Shown here piece by piece: positions 1 to 8,642 of a DNA stretch of 64,000 nt. The first letter of the stretch is position 1, and each line of letters opens with the position of its first letter. Made by a program: the position numbers and the translations under genes. Location of the stretch: NCBI GenBank assembly GCA_963837265.1, contig CAWIMQ010000011.1, positions 248,001 to 312,000 on the forward strand, written 5' to 3'. The notes below the pieces were generated by a model that was not told where the DNA came from, ran no database searches, and saw nothing but the letters and a program-made list of their open reading frames with translations. The DNA is from DATBLE01 sp963837265. GTDB taxonomy: Bacteria; Actinomycetota; Thermoleophilia; Gaiellales; Gaiellaceae.

Positions 1-2
1 TC

Positions 3-236
3 CTCGAGTCGAGCCCGCTGTTCGGGCCGGCGGAGAGGTTCGAGACCGCCTTCGAGCAGCGCTTCGACGCGGAGGGCCTCGCGGAGCGGGTCGGGACGAT
101 CAGCTACGTCGCGCGGCTGCCGGACGCGGAGCGTCTGGACGTGCTTGCCCGCGTGCGGGCGCTCGGCGAGGCGCAGCCGGAGTCGCCGTTTCCCTTCCGG
201 TACCGGATCGAGGCGGCTCTCTGGCGGCGCGGCTAG
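3..236 (+). CDS. Class I SAM-dependent methyltransferase, C-terminal fragment (5' end outside window)
   Basis: The reading frame is open from the window edge to a TAG at 234-236 and gives about 77 residues. The segment TISYVARLPDAERLDVLAR followed by a Pro/Phe-rich stretch and RYRIEAALWRR matches the usual end of actinobacterial Methyltransf_11-type enzymes: a helix after the 'S.SY...LP..ER' motif, then a last strand with an aromatic pair. The SAM-binding N-terminal part lies upstream of the window, so the substrate cannot be judged. It lies 64 nt before a glycosyltransferase on the same strand. Family assignment is inferred from the C-terminal pattern only. Confidence 0.6.
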   Translation, partial: LESSPLFGPAERFETAFEQRFDAEGLAERVGTISYVARLPDAERLDVLARVRALGEAQPESPFPFRYRIEAALWRRG

Positions 237-300
237 CGAAGCGCTCCCCGCCGGCGGGGAGCGGGTGGGCGCGGCAGGCGCCTTCGCCATACTGAGGGCG

Positions 301-1509
301 GTGAAGGCGCCGAAGATCCTCGCGGTCGCGTCCGCTGTCGACCTCGACTTCCGCTACGGCTGTACGCCGGCCTGGTGGCAGCTCTGGAAGGGGCTCCACG
401 AGGCGGGCTGCGACCTGATCGTCACCCCGTACCGGGGCCGGCCGGTCGAGTCACCGTGGTGGCGAACCGCGCCCAATCCCTGCTATCGCGAAGGTGAGAC
501 CTTCGCGATAGCGCGCGGCTTCGCCGCGCGTTTGAAGGGCGATCGGTTCCTGCGGAGGGCCGAGCGCGACCCCGGGGACACCGACCGCTGGGTCCGCGAG
601 GTGATCTGGCGGTGGGTGACGCCGCGCTGGCGCAACCACCTCGTCCGCCTGCTCGACCGTGAGCGGGACGTGGACGCGGTCGTCGTCTTCACGGTGCCGA
701 TGAGCCATCTGCGGGGGATTCCGGCGCTCCTCCGCGCGCGCTTCGGGGTGCCCGTCGTCTACTACGACGGCGACGTGCCGATGAGCCTGCCGGAGTACGG
801 GGGGCACGACACCGGCTTCAACTACTACTTCGGTGCCGACCCGTCCGAGTACGACCTGGTCGTCTCCAACTCCGAGGGCGGGCTCGACCGGCTGCGCGAA
901 CTCGGCGCGCGCCGCGCGGAGGCGGTCTTCTGGGGGGCGGACCCGGAGCTCTTCCAGCCCCTTCCGGTGGACAAGGAGACCGACGTCTTCTTCTACGGGT
1001 ACGGGGACAAGTTCCGCCAGGAGTGGACCGAGGCGATGATCGGCGAGCCGAGCCGCAGGCTGCCCGGGACGGACTTCTCGATCGGAGGGCGCGACTTTCG
1101 CGGCGACACCGGGCTGGCGCGGCTCGCAGGCGACGTGCCGTTCAACGTGTTCGCGCGGGCGATCGCCGGCGCGCGGATCAACCTGAACATCACCCGCCGC
1201 GCGCACGCGTCCGTGGAGGCGTCGTCCACGTCTCGGCCGTTCGAGCTGGCGATGGCGGGCGCGGCGATCGTCTCCAATCCGCACCGCGGCATCGAGCGCT
1301 GGTTCGAGCCTGGCCGCGAGCTGCTCGTGGTCGAGGACGCCGATGCGGCGACCGCCGCCTACGCGGCCCTGCTCGAGGATCCGGCCCGGGCGGAGGAGCT
1401 CGGCCGCGCCGCCCGCGAGCGTGCGCTCGACGAGCACACCTTCCTGCACCGTGCCCGGCGGCTGCTCGACCTGCTCGGCCTCGGCGCTCCGGTGGCGGTT
1501 CGTGGCTGA
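301..1509 (+). CDS. CgeB-like glycosyltransferase (GT-B fold)
   Basis: A 402-residue cytoplasmic protein that resembles the CgeB/Glyco_trans_1_2 family of sugar transferases. The C-terminal half carries the nucleotide-sugar-site pattern of the family: INLNITRR, then EASSTSRPFELAMAGAAIV and a Glu-rich ELLVVED segment. The N-terminal half is a Rossmann-like lobe (KILAVASAVDLDFRYG, VVVFTVPMSHL). I chose GTG at 301 because the family's first beta strand begins there; a longer frame from 145 adds a low-complexity leader that overlaps the upstream methyltransferase. A perfect 14-bp-arm palindrome lies inside the gene at 482-512. The gene is translationally coupled to the following GT2 gene (GTG inside its end). 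Donor and acceptor are unknown. Confidence 0.75.
   Translation: MKAPKILAVASAVDLDFRYGCTPAWWQLWKGLHEAGCDLIVTPYRGRPVESPWWRTAPNPCYREGETFAIARGFAARLKGDRFLRRAERDPGDTDRWVREVIWRWVTPRWRNHLVRLLDRERDVDAVVVFTVPMSHLRGIPALLRARFGVPVVYYDGDVPMSLPEYGGHDTGFNYYFGADPSEYDLVVSNSEGGLDRLRELGARRAEAVFWGADPELFQPLPVDKETDVFFYGYGDKFRQEWTEAMIGEPSRRLPGTDFSIGGRDFRGDTGLARLAGDVPFNVFARAIAGARINLNITRRAHASVEASSTSRPFELAMAGAAIVSNPHRGIERWFEPGRELLVVEDADAATAAYAALLEDPARAEELGRAARERALDEHTFLHRARRLLDLLGLGAPVAVRG
482..512. repeat. Perfect hairpin inside a glycosyltransferase gene (14-bp arms, GAG loop)
   Basis: The arm GCTATCGCGAAGGT (482-495) is followed by GAG and its exact reverse complement (499-512). It is wholly coding and specifies residues around CYREGETFAIARG. 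It shares the TCGCGAA core with the hairpins at 5523 and 32437. Confidence 0.85.
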
Positions 1510-2284
1510 GGTCGTGGCCGAGGCGCGCACTCGCGACCCGCGCCTGGCCGCGCTCAGACGCGTCGCGATCGTCCCCGCCTTCAACGAAGAGGAGAGCGTT
1601 GCCGCCGTGATCGGGGAGATCCGCGCGTTCGACCCGGAGCTCGAGATCGTCGTCGTCGACGACGGGTCGCTGGACGGCACCGCCGCCGCCGCCGAGCGCC
1701 TCGGCGCGCGCGTCGTCCGGCTGCCGTTCAACCTCGGGATCGGCGGTGCCGTCCAGACCGGGTTCCGGTACGCGTTCGAACGGGGGTTCGAGCTCGCGGT
1801 CCGCCTCGACGGCGACGGCCAGCACGACCCTGCCCAGCTCGCGCTGCTCCTGGAGCCGGTGCTCGCCGGGGAGGCCGACATCGTCGTCGGCTCGCGCTTC
1901 CGGGAGACGATCGGCACCGGCTGGACGACCTACCGGTCGTCGCGCTCGCGCCGGCTCGGGATCTCGATCCTCGCCGGCACGGTGTCGATGCTCGTCGGCC
2001 GCCGCGTCACCGACCCGACGTCGGGCTTCCAGGCGCTCAACCGGAAGGCCCTCGCCCTCTTCGCAGCCGACTACCCGCACGACTACCCGGAGGTCGAGGC
2101 GACGCTGATGGTGCACCGGCACGAGCTCCGGATGACCGAGGTCGGCGTGCTGATGCGCGAGCGGGCCGCCGGCCGCTCCTCGATCGGCGCGCTTGCCGCC
2201 GTCTACTACATGGTCAAGGTGCTGCTCGCCCTGTTCGTCGGGCTCTTCCGCAAGAACGTCACGCCACTGGAGGACGTCAAATGA
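1502..2284 (+). CDS. Glycosyltransferase family 2, dolichol-phosphate-mannose-synthase-like
   Basis: A GT-A fold enzyme of about 260 residues that would transfer a sugar from a nucleotide donor, probably to a polyprenyl phosphate. The motifs of the family are clear: AIVPAFNEEESVAAVI near the N-terminus, VVVDDGSLDGT (first Asp pair), RLDGDGQHDP (the metal-binding DxD region) and the GSRF and SGFQALNRKAL elements. There is no C-terminal membrane-domain pair; instead a small DUF2304 membrane protein follows with an ATGA overlap, a pairing common in polysaccharide loci. GTG at 1502 overlaps the preceding stop (GTGGCTGA); a second GTG at 1514 is also possible. Specific donor not determinable. Confidence 0.85.
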   Translation: MAEVVAEARTRDPRLAALRRVAIVPAFNEEESVAAVIGEIRAFDPELEIVVVDDGSLDGTAAAAERLGARVVRLPFNLGIGGAVQTGFRYAFERGFELAVRLDGDGQHDPAQLALLLEPVLAGEADIVVGSRFRETIGTGWTTYRSSRSRRLGISILAGTVSMLVGRRVTDPTSGFQALNRKALALFAADYPHDYPEVEATLMVHRHELRMTEVGVLMRERAAGRSSIGALAAVYYMVKVLLALFVGLFRKNVTPLEDVK

Positions 2285-2634
2285 CCCCGCTCGCAGTCTC
2301 CATCGCCGCCGCAGTCGCCTCGATCGTGCTCGTCCTCGTCGTGCTCGAGCTGATCCGCAGCCGCCGCCTGCGGGAGCGGTATGCGCTCCTCTGGCTCCTC
2401 ACCGGCGTCGTCCTGCTCGCACTCTCGCTGTGGCGCTCCGGGCCGAACACGATCGCCGGGTGGCTGGGCATCCAGACGACCCCGGTCGCCGTCCTGTTCG
2501 CCGTCGGCGCCCTCTTCGTCCTGCTCGTCCTGCTCCACTACTCGACGGTGATCTCGGCGCTGCACGACCAGAACACGATCCTCGCCCAGCGGCTGGCGCT
2601 GCTAGAGCAGCGGCTGCGGGAGCCGGACAGCTAG
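2281..2634 (+). CDS. DUF2304 family small membrane protein
   Basis: A 117-residue protein with three predicted membrane segments (about residues 5-22, 35-52 and 66-88) and a charged C-terminal helix (LAQRLALLEQRLRE) that could form a short coiled coil. Size and layout match DUF2304, which is found next to DPM1-like GT2 genes and is presumed to be their membrane partner. Start ATG at 2281 shares ATGA with the GT2 stop. Its 3' end abuts the convergent gene ending at 2631, overlapping it by 4 bases. Confidence 0.8.
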   Translation: MTPLAVSIAAAVASIVLVLVVLELIRSRRLRERYALLWLLTGVVLLALSLWRSGPNTIAGWLGIQTTPVAVLFAVGALFVLLVLLHYSTVISALHDQNTILAQRLALLEQRLREPDS

Positions 2635-3860
2635 CGCCGAACGGCGCCGGCGGCGACCGCGGCTGTCGTCGCGAGGGCGCACGCCGCCGCGAGCCCGGCG
2701 TACTGTCCGGCCGTCGAGACGGGGGTGATCGCTGCGTAGCGGTGGTTCAGCGAGACGCCCACGAAGCCGGCGATGGCGACGAGCGACGCCGCCGGCCGGA
2801 GCGCGGTGGCGCCCAGAGTCCGGAGAGCCGCTGCACCCGCGACGACGAAGAACGCCGCGCCGAGGGCGGAGAGGAGCGGCTCGCTGCCGTTGATCCAGGT
2901 CGGGTTGAGAACGAGCGCCTCGCCCGAGACGGCGATGCCGCCGGCCAGCGCGGCCCAGAAGGCGAGCGGGAGCGGCTCGGCGCGGGCCCGGAGCCGGGCG
3001 GCGAGCGCTCCCGTGACCAGCGCGCCCGCGCCGGCGATGCCGACCAGGATCCGGGCGACGTGGAGGCCGAGCGTGTGCGTGCTCCCGGGTAGGTCGCGCA
3101 GCGTGCCGAAGATGGTCAGCCCGAAGAAGCCCGGATGGTCGCGGACGGAGAAGGTGTGGTCGGCCAGGCGGACGAGGCCGTAGACCGCCAGCGGCGCGAC
3201 GAGGGCGGCGGCGGCCGCGAGGTAACGCGGGCGCGTCTTCAGCCGGCGCCAGTCGCGCGACAGCGCGACGCCGATCGGCGCGAGCGCGACGAGCGGGAAC
3301 ACCGCCTCGCTGCGGCCGAGCGTGGCGACGACGAGACCGGCGACGAGGATCCACGCGTTCACGCGCGAGAGGCCGAGGAGCGCGAGCAGCCCGCCGCAGA
3401 TGAACACGGAGTCGGCGAGCCGGCCCGGGCAGATGGAGAGGAACCGGAACAGGTATGGGTTCGCGACGAGCGCCCCGACCGTCAGCGCGTACTCGAGCCG
3501 GCCGAGGCCGAGCGGGACGACCAGGCGGTCGAGGAGCAGGACGATCGCGACGAGCAGGAGGAAGGCGCAGACGTAGTACACCGCCCGGTCGCCGGCGTGC
3601 AGCGCGTCCGACAGGAGGCCGACGAGGTAGTGGGGCACGAAGCGGTCGGCGTGCTGCGACGGGAGCGACGCGGATGGGAAGCCCGGCGCGGCGCGGGCAA
3701 TCCGCTCGTACTCCACCATGTCGGAACCGAAGAGGAGGTCGACCGTCTGCTGCCAGCTGTACCAGTGGTTGCTCGCCCAGACGAACGCGAGCCAGGCGCC
3801 GGCCGCCGCGATACGGTACGCCGCGGACGACCGGCGGAAGGCTGTCGCCGGCGCCGTCAG
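2631..3860 (-). CDS. Polytopic membrane protein, GT-C-like, possible polysaccharide assembly
   Basis: About 410 residues with roughly ten hydrophobic segments and no clear soluble domain. The first loop holds FGSDMVEYERIARAAPG, an Asp/Glu-rich periplasmic loop like those of GT-C mannosyltransferases; this is inference, as no full signature is visible. The frame has no ATG, GTG or TTG before the first membrane segment. The only early candidate is CTG at 3860-3858, which overlaps the stop of the upstream gene as CTGA; the first ATG (3719) would remove membrane segment 1. The CTG fits the NTGA overlaps of this locus and is my preferred start. Convergent with the DUF2304 gene. Confidence 0.6.
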   Translation of the reverse strand: MTAPATAFRRSSAAYRIAAAGAWLAFVWASNHWYSWQQTVDLLFGSDMVEYERIARAAPGFPSASLPSQHADRFVPHYLVGLLSDALHAGDRAVYYVCAFLLLVAIVLLLDRLVVPLGLGRLEYALTVGALVANPYLFRFLSICPGRLADSVFICGGLLALLGLSRVNAWILVAGLVVATLGRSEAVFPLVALAPIGVALSRDWRRLKTRPRYLAAAAALVAPLAVYGLVRLADHTFSVRDHPGFFGLTIFGTLRDLPGSTHTLGLHVARILVGIAGAGALVTGALAARLRARAEPLPLAFWAALAGGIAVSGEALVLNPTWINGSEPLLSALGAAFFVVAGAAALRTLGATALRPAASLVAIAGFVGVSLNHRYAAITPVSTAGQYAGLAAACALATTAAVAAGAVRR

Positions 3861-5572
3861 CGGACGTCCACCGTCACCGGCCGGCTGAGCATGATCACGT
3901 CGCCCTGGGTGGGGTCGTCCACCCAGTTCGCGGCGAGGGCGACGCGGTACGTCCAGCGTCCCGCCGTCGGACGATCGACCCAGCGGGTGTCGACCGTCGC
4001 GCCGAGCCGGTCCATGAAGAGGTTGCACAGGATCGACGCCCCGTTCACGCGGTCGCGGCAGGCGACGCCCGCGATCGCCTTGCGCTGGCCGTTGCCGGTC
4101 GGGTCGACCGCGACGGCGGGCGAGCGGAAGACGACGTAGAACGGGTGGGTGCTGCCCGAGTACGGCACGTGCCACGAGAGCTGCCGCCCTGTCGCCGAGC
4201 CGGTCACCCGCAGGTCGAAGGAGCCCACGACCGGGACGTAGACGTTCTGCTGCGGATACGAGACGGCGACCGGGGCGCTCTGCGCCGACGTGCCGGCGAC
4301 GAGGATCAGCGGCAGGACGACGAGCACGGCTGCGGCGGCGGCGAGCAGGCGGTTGCCGGGCCGCAAGAACGGCCCCCCCGGGGTGACGAACAGCCGTCGC
4401 GTCCAGCCGAACGCCGGCACGAGGAGCGGGATCGCTGCGAGCAGCAGCAGGAAGGCGGGGAAGCTCGGCATCAGCAGCCGGAGGAAGCTCGCGTCGGAGA
4501 TGTTCGCCTTGTCGTCCGTTCCCTTGATGATCAGGAAGGTCGCGAACCAGCCGAAGATCAGCACCGCCTTCGGCCACGAGCGTCGGCCGATCGCCAGGAG
4601 GCCTGCGAGCAGCATCCACTCGAGCGGGCGCACCGCCCAGAAGAACTCCCTTATGCCGTCGATGTTCTGCTGGAGCTGATGCCAATTCAGGTTGACGTAC
4701 TTGTGGATCGGGGTGAGGAGCCCGCCGAGCGGGATAGAGGCGCCGACCGCCGCCGGGCTGCCGCTCCTGGTCCCGCCGTAGCCGGAGAGCGCGGGGAGCT
4801 CGCCGAGCCCCCGCTGCTTCCAGACTGCGAGCACGATCAGCCCGGGGACGAGGGCGGCGAGGAAGACGCAGGTCTGGAGCCACCGCCTGGCGAGGACCAG
4901 GCTGAGCACGGCGGCGCCGAAGAAGAGCGTGTTCGACGGCTTCACGCCGATCGTGAACGCGCCGGCCAGCCCCGCGAGCGCCGCGTCGCGCCAGTCTCTC
5001 GTGTCCAGCGCCCGGACGATGAGGTAGGCGGTGACGAGCAGGCCGACCATGGACGGGAAGTCGCCGAGCACGGTCAGGCCGAGCTGCTGGGGCAGCGTGA
5101 TCTCGACGTACTTCTGGTGGTAGCGGTGGTCGAACAGCGGGATCGCCGCGTACGGGATCACCACCCACAGGAACGCCGCCCAGTAGCCGAGCGCGCGCCC
5201 GCCGATGCGGGTCGCGATTCCGTACACGCAGAGCAGAGCGACGGGGAGCAGCACGAGCACGTTCAGCAGGACGACCGCGGGCAGGCCGACCAGCATGTTC
5301 GTCCCGGCGAAGAGCGCGATCGGCGAGATCACGTACGACCACCCGTAGCCCACGACCGTGACCGGCAGCGTCCACTGCGAGAGCAGGTGCGCGTCCGTCC
5401 AGTAGAAGGCTTGGTCGCCACCCTGGTAGAAGAGCCAGCCGTTGTGGCGGACGCTGAGGGCGAGCGCGAGGACCGCGAGCCATTGGACGACGAGCAGCGG
5501 GGCGAGCACGCTCCACGGCTGGCCAAGCTTCGCGACTGCGTCGCGAAGCTTGGTTAGGACCACGGGCCTCAA
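3857..5572 (-). CDS. Large integral membrane protein with C-terminal extracytoplasmic domain, GT-C-like
   Basis: A 571-residue protein with about eleven membrane segments (residues 20-450) and a beta-rich C-terminal domain ending SRPVTVDVR. The first outer loop has [20 protein letters not shown], with an acidic residue at the place where GT-C transferases keep their catalytic Asp. It could be a polyprenyl-phosphate-sugar-dependent glycosyltransferase, but no Pfam-level signature is clear. It starts with TTG, overlapping the fcl stop as TTGA. Residues 7-17 ([11 protein letters not shown]) are encoded by the perfect palindrome at 5523-5553, which may be an insertion that was accommodated at the N-terminus. 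Confidence 0.7.
   Translation of the reverse strand: MRPVVLTKLRDAVAKLGQPWSVLAPLLVVQWLAVLALALSVRHNGWLFYQGGDQAFYWTDAHLLSQWTLPVTVVGYGWSYVISPIALFAGTNMLVGLPAVVLLNVLVLLPVALLCVYGIATRIGGRALGYWAAFLWVVIPYAAIPLFDHRYHQKYVEITLPQQLGLTVLGDFPSMVGLLVTAYLIVRALDTRDWRDAALAGLAGAFTIGVKPSNTLFFGAAVLSLVLARRWLQTCVFLAALVPGLIVLAVWKQRGLGELPALSGYGGTRSGSPAAVGASIPLGGLLTPIHKYVNLNWHQLQQNIDGIREFFWAVRPLEWMLLAGLLAIGRRSWPKAVLIFGWFATFLIIKGTDDKANISDASFLRLLMPSFPAFLLLLAAIPLLVPAFGWTRRLFVTPGGPFLRPGNRLLAAAAAVLVVLPLILVAGTSAQSAPVAVSYPQQNVYVPVVGSFDLRVTGSATGRQLSWHVPYSGSTHPFYVVFRSPAVAVDPTGNGQRKAIAGVACRDRVNGASILCNLFMDRLGATVDTRWVDRPTAGRWTYRVALAANWVDDPTQGDVIMLSRPVTVDVR
5523..5553. repeat. Perfect hairpin in 5' coding end (14-bp arms, TGC loop)
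   Basis: CCAAGCTTCGCGAC (5523-5536), loop TGC, and the exact reverse complement (5540-5553). It lies in the first 20 codons of the minus-strand membrane-protein gene, 27 bp from another hairpin at 5581. Confidence 0.9.
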
Positions 5573-6498
5573 GCTCTTCTAGCCGTTCCCGACGACAGTC
5601 GGGAACGGCTGTACCAGGCGATCGTGCGCTCGAGGCCCTCGCGGAGCGGCGTCCTCGCCTCGAAGCCGAAGAGCGCCTGCGCGCGCGACGGGTCGAGGCT
5701 GCGGCGCGGCTGGCCGTTCGGCATCGACGGGTCCCAGCGGATCTCGCCGGCGAAGCCGGTGAGATCGGCGACGAGCTCGGCGGTCTCGCGGATCGACGTC
5801 TCGATGCCGGTGCCGACGTTCACCGGCTCGGGCCCGTCGTAGCGCTCGGCCGCGAGCACGAAGGCCTCGGCGCAATCCTCGACGTAGAGGTACTCGCGGG
5901 TGGGCGTCCCGTCGCCCCAGAGCACGATCTCGCCGGGGGAGTCGATCATCTTCCGGATCAGCGCCGGGATCACGTGCGAGGTCTCGAGGTCGAAGTTGTC
6001 CCGCGGTCCGTACAGGTTCGTCGGGAGGAGGAAGATCGCGTTCGTCCCGTACTGCTCGCGGTAGCCCTGGGCGCCGACGAGGAGCGACTTCTTCGCGATC
6101 CCGTACGGGGCGTTCGTCTCCTCGGGGTAGCCGCTCCAGAAGTCGTTCTCCCGGAAGGGGACGGGCGCCTGCCTGGGGTAGCCGCAGACCGTGCCCGCGA
6201 TCACGAGCTTGCCCACCTCGTGCAGCCGCGCCTGCTCGAGCATGTTCACGCCCAGCTGGAGGTTCGCGTACCAGTAGCGGCCAGGGTTGGCGCGGTTCGC
6301 GCCGATCCCGCCCACCTCGGCGGCGAGGTGGAAGACGAGCTCCGGCCGGGCGTCGTCGAAGAGCCGCGCCGCGTCGTGCTCGTGGGTCAGGTCGTAGTCG
6401 GCGCGGCGGGCGACGAACGGGTTCTCGCCGGCAGCCCGAAGCCGGTCGACGAGATGCGAGCCGAGAAACCCCCCGCCGCCGGTGACGAGGATCCTCAC
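5569..6498 (-). CDS. fcl: GDP-L-fucose synthase
   Basis: A 309-residue extended SDR that epimerises and reduces GDP-4-keto-6-deoxy-mannose to GDP-L-fucose with NADPH. Visible elements: [14 protein letters not shown] (Rossmann GxxGxxG), [15 protein letters not shown], the substrate-site stretch [16 protein letters not shown] with the catalytic YxxxK, and [13 protein letters not shown]; all are typical of Fcl/WcaG, and the length is usual. Its partner gmd lies at 8643-9656. ATG at 6498 shares ATGA with the upstream SDR stop, and its own stop overlaps the next gene's TTG. The final residues [13 protein letters not shown] are encoded by the hairpin at 5581-5610 and differ from the family end. Confidence 0.93.
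   Translation of the reverse strand: MRILVTGGGGFLGSHLVDRLRAAGENPFVARRADYDLTHEHDAARLFDDARPELVFHLAAEVGGIGANRANPGRYWYANLQLGVNMLEQARLHEVGKLVIAGTVCGYPRQAPVPFRENDFWSGYPEETNAPYGIAKKSLLVGAQGYREQYGTNAIFLLPTNLYGPRDNFDLETSHVIPALIRKMIDSPGEIVLWGDGTPTREYLYVEDCAEAFVLAAERYDGPEPVNVGTGIETSIRETAELVADLTGFAGEIRWDPSMPNGQPRRSLDPSRAQALFGFEARTPLREGLERTIAWYSRSRLSSGTARRA
5581..5610. repeat. Hairpin at the 3' end of fcl (13-bp arms, 4-nt loop)
   Basis: AGCCGTTCCCGAC (5581-5593), loop GACA, and the exact reverse complement (5598-5610). It supplies the last coding residues of fcl. Confidence 0.85.
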
Positions 6499-7775
6499 GC
6501 CGGCCGTTCCGGGTCGAAGTGCTCCGGGGAGGGCGCGAGACCGCGCTCTCGCGTCCGACGAGAACGGTGTGCGGCGGCGCGGCCCGGAAGGAGGGGGGCC
6601 GTGGGGGAACCATGGGTTCCCCCACGCTCGACCTGGGTTCCCTCACGTTGCCAGTCGACGCGCCCGATCCAGCGGTCGCGGTTCTCCGCGTACCAGCGGA
6701 TCGTCCGCAGGACGCCGTCCGCCCAGCTCACCCTCGGCTCCCAGCCGGTCTCGCGGTTGAGCTTCTCGTAGCCGACGCGGAGGGCCATCACCTCGCTCGC
6801 GCCCGGCCGGAACCGGGCCGGCGTCGAGACGACCCGCCGGCCGGCGGGCCAGAAGCCGTGCTCCTCGCCGGTCGAGATGATCAGGTCGCACCAGTCCCGC
6901 ATCGAGATGTTCTCGCCCTGCCCGTACACGTACACGTCGCCGGGAATCCCCTGGGCGGCGACGGTCAGGTGCCCGCGGACGCCGTCGGTGCAGAAGCAGA
7001 AGTCGCGCAGCGGCTCGAGCTGGCCCAGCTCGATCTCCTCCCGCTCCAGGGCCTGCGTGATGATCGTGCCGGTGACGTAGCGCGGGTTCTGGCGGGGTCC
7101 GTAGTTGTTGAACATCCGGGTGACCACGCCCGGGACGCCGAAGGCGTCGTGGTAGTTCATGGTCAGGAAGTCGGCGGCGACCTTCGAGGTCGCGTACACG
7201 GACTTCGGGTTGATCGGCGAGCGCTCGTGCAGGATCAGGCTGCCCGCCTCGTCGTAGTCGTGGTGGTGGGCGACGGCCTCGCGCGGGTTGCCGTACTCCT
7301 CGGAGGTGCCGGCGGTGTCGAACTTCTCCAGCTCGAGCCCGTGGTCGACGATCGACTGGAGCAGGTTGAGCGTGCCGACCGTGTTCGCCATCAGCGTCTC
7401 GTAGGGTCGGTGCCAGGACTCCCCGACGTGCGCCTGCGCGCCGAGGTGGAAGACGAACGGCCGGTCGGGCGCCTGCTTCAGCTCCTCCTTGACCAGGTAG
7501 TCGACCGAGGTCTTGTCGGTGAGGTCGGCGAACTTGACCGTGATCCGGTCGCGCAGGTGCCAGATGTTGTTCAGCGCGCCGCTCGAGGTCGCGCGCACGA
7601 ACGCCAGTACGTTCGCGCCCAGGTGGCAGAGCGCGTCGGTCAGGTGCGAGCCCATGAAGCCGTCGGCGCCGGTGACGAGCACCGTCCGGCCCCGGTAGAC
7701 GTCTCCGAGCTCCGCGGTCAGGTCGGCGAGCGCCTGCTCCGTCCAGGCGACGTCGGGCACACGTTCGAGGCTCAT
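6495..7775 (-). CDS. NAD-dependent epimerase/dehydratase (GDP-mannose/dTDP-glucose 4,6-dehydratase-like)
   Basis: A 426-residue extended SDR. The core (residues 28-370) has the NAD-binding [15 protein letters not shown], the 4,6-dehydratase motif [11 protein letters not shown] with acidic residues beside the catalytic Thr, [10 protein letters not shown] (YxxxK), and the family's [16 protein letters not shown]. It probably converts a nucleotide sugar to its 4-keto-6-deoxy form; the substrate is not clear, since a separate true gmd is present. The last 45 or so residues (from about VDWQREGTQ) are unlike the family and are encoded by the dispersed repeat at 6587-6626, which lies in the gene. The stop overlaps the fcl start (ATGA). 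Confidence 0.82.
   Translation of the reverse strand: MSLERVPDVAWTEQALADLTAELGDVYRGRTVLVTGADGFMGSHLTDALCHLGANVLAFVRATSSGALNNIWHLRDRITVKFADLTDKTSVDYLVKEELKQAPDRPFVFHLGAQAHVGESWHRPYETLMANTVGTLNLLQSIVDHGLELEKFDTAGTSEEYGNPREAVAHHHDYDEAGSLILHERSPINPKSVYATSKVAADFLTMNYHDAFGVPGVVTRMFNNYGPRQNPRYVTGTIITQALEREEIELGQLEPLRDFCFCTDGVRGHLTVAAQGIPGDVYVYGQGENISMRDWCDLIISTGEEHGFWPAGRRVVSTPARFRPGASEVMALRVGYEKLNRETGWEPRVSWADGVLRTIRWYAENRDRWIGRVDWQREGTQVERGGTHGSPTAPLLPGRAAAHRSRRTRERGLAPSPEHFDPERPA
6587..6626 (-). repeat. Dispersed palindromic repeat, family A copy 1 (inside gene end)
   Basis: Palindrome with arms GTGGGGGAACC / GGTTCCCCCAC (6601-6611 and 6615-6625), joined to the conserved tail GGCCCCCCTCCTTC read on the minus strand. 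The same head plus tail occurs at 28936, 29918 and 30038-30097. This copy is translated as the C-terminal tail of the SDR gene. Confidence 0.85.
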
Positions 7776-7819
7776 TTCGGGATGACCAAGTGCTGACCGG
7801 GTGTGATGGGCGAGTGCGA

Positions 7820-7856
7820 GGCCAGGACGCAGGGAGCCGCGACAGCTGCGCTGGCC
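7820..7856. other. Intergenic stem-loop of unknown role
   Basis: In the 126-nt gap before the SDR gene (minus strand) a stem forms from GGCCAG-GA-CGCAG (7820-7832) and CTGCG-CTGGCC (7846-7856), with a 2-nt bulge and a 13-nt loop. It could be a leader structure of the minus-strand operon starting at 7775 or a terminator for the gene ending at 7902. No poly-T follows. I could not match it to a known riboswitch. Confidence 0.35.
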
Positions 7857-7901
7857 CGTGCTTCATGTCGAAGTGAGCCCTGGGCCATCTGGGCGCTTAG
7901 G

Positions 7902-8618
7902 TTAGCCCGCGTCGCGAACGGAGCGCCCGAACAAGGGGCGCGCGAGCTCGACCGCCTTCAGCCCCAGACGGGTGCTGAAGACACGCTGGCGGGCCGACGC
8001 GGTCACGCGGCGGCCGGGGGGCAGATAGCGGAAGCTCGTCCGGCCGCCGATCCGCTCGCCCCGCCACTCCGAGGGCGGTATCTCGTCGGCGAGCTTGCGG
8101 GCTGCCGCGGTCCGGAAGCTGACGGCCCGCTCGAGCCGCCAGGCAGGCGAGCCTCTGAGATGGTCGACCACGGCGGCGACCGGCGGCATGTAAGCGTCGT
8201 CGAGGAGCATCAGGCCGCCGACCTTCAGATACGGCGCGAGAAACCACCAGTCGATGGTCGGGTAGGGAAACGCGTGCGCCCCGTCGACGAGCACGAGGTC
8301 GAGCGGCCGCGGCTCCCACACTCGGAGCACGTCGGCCGAGGAGCCGATGCGGAAGCGCACCCGCTCCGTCGAGATGCCGCGCCGCCCGCACTCCGCGAGG
8401 ATCCGGTCCGCCTCGGCCTGCGAAGGCGTGACCGCCTCGTGCTCCGCGCCGCGGGCGGCGAAGACCATCGTGCTCGCCCCGGCCCCCGTCTCGAGGGTCG
8501 CCATGCCGGGCTCGACCGTCCGCTCGATGAACGCGAGCGCCTCCCAGGCCAGGCCCCAGAGCTCGGCGTGGCCGTGCAGGCCGGGAGGCGCCGTCCTCAG
8601 CTCGTCGGTCAACGACAC
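7902..8618 (-). CDS. Class I SAM-dependent methyltransferase (Methyltransf_24-like)
   Basis: A 238-residue soluble protein. Residues 40-60 hold the SAM motif TLETGAGASTMVFAARG, followed by VLVDGAHAFPYPTIDWWFLAPYLKVGGLMLLDDAY, the acidic DGxH and LDD pattern of the class-24 O-methyltransferases (the Asp pairs often bind metal). A role in methylating a sugar or lipid in the surrounding polysaccharide locus is inference from context. GTG at 8618 is preceded by a minus-strand TAGCTT box with a 6-nt spacer, supporting a leaderless start. It is divergent from gmd, sharing a 24-bp gap. Confidence 0.78.
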   Translation of the reverse strand: MSLTDELRTAPPGLHGHAELWGLAWEALAFIERTVEPGMATLETGAGASTMVFAARGAEHEAVTPSQAEADRILAECGRRGISTERVRFRIGSSADVLRVWEPRPLDLVLVDGAHAFPYPTIDWWFLAPYLKVGGLMLLDDAYMPPVAAVVDHLRGSPAWRLERAVSFRTAAARKLADEIPPSEWRGERIGGRTSFRYLPPGRRVTASARQRVFSTRLGLKAVELARPLFGRSVRDAG

Positions 8619-8624
8619 GCCTGG

Positions 8625-8634
8625 AAGCTATCGT
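8625..8634. promoter_or_regulatory. Overlapping divergent -10 boxes for gmd and the methyltransferase
   Basis: On the plus strand TATCGT (8629-8634) ends 8 nt before the gmd ATG. On the minus strand TAGCTT (8630-8625) ends 6 nt before the GTG at 8618. The two boxes share the TA step, so one site could fire in both directions and give leaderless or near-leaderless mRNAs. Confidence 0.5.
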
Positions 8635-8642
8635 CTCTCGCC

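Noticed and set aside
2631..5516. A single 961-residue minus-strand reading frame
   Set aside because: Only the part after 3860 is protein-like (membrane helices); upstream it is an Arg/Pro-rich shadow of the 571-residue membrane protein in another frame.
3455..5557. A 700-residue plus-strand reading frame
   Set aside because: Arg/Glu/Asp-rich antisense shadow of membrane protein codons without any domain.
7820..7856. A c-di-GMP or other known riboswitch
   Set aside because: A stem-loop with a GACGCAG segment drew attention, but the conserved core and the second stem of known classes could not be found.
7803..8642. An N-terminal extension of gmd
   Set aside because: It is antisense to the methyltransferase gene, low-complexity, and gmd has its normal start at 8643 with a -10 box.
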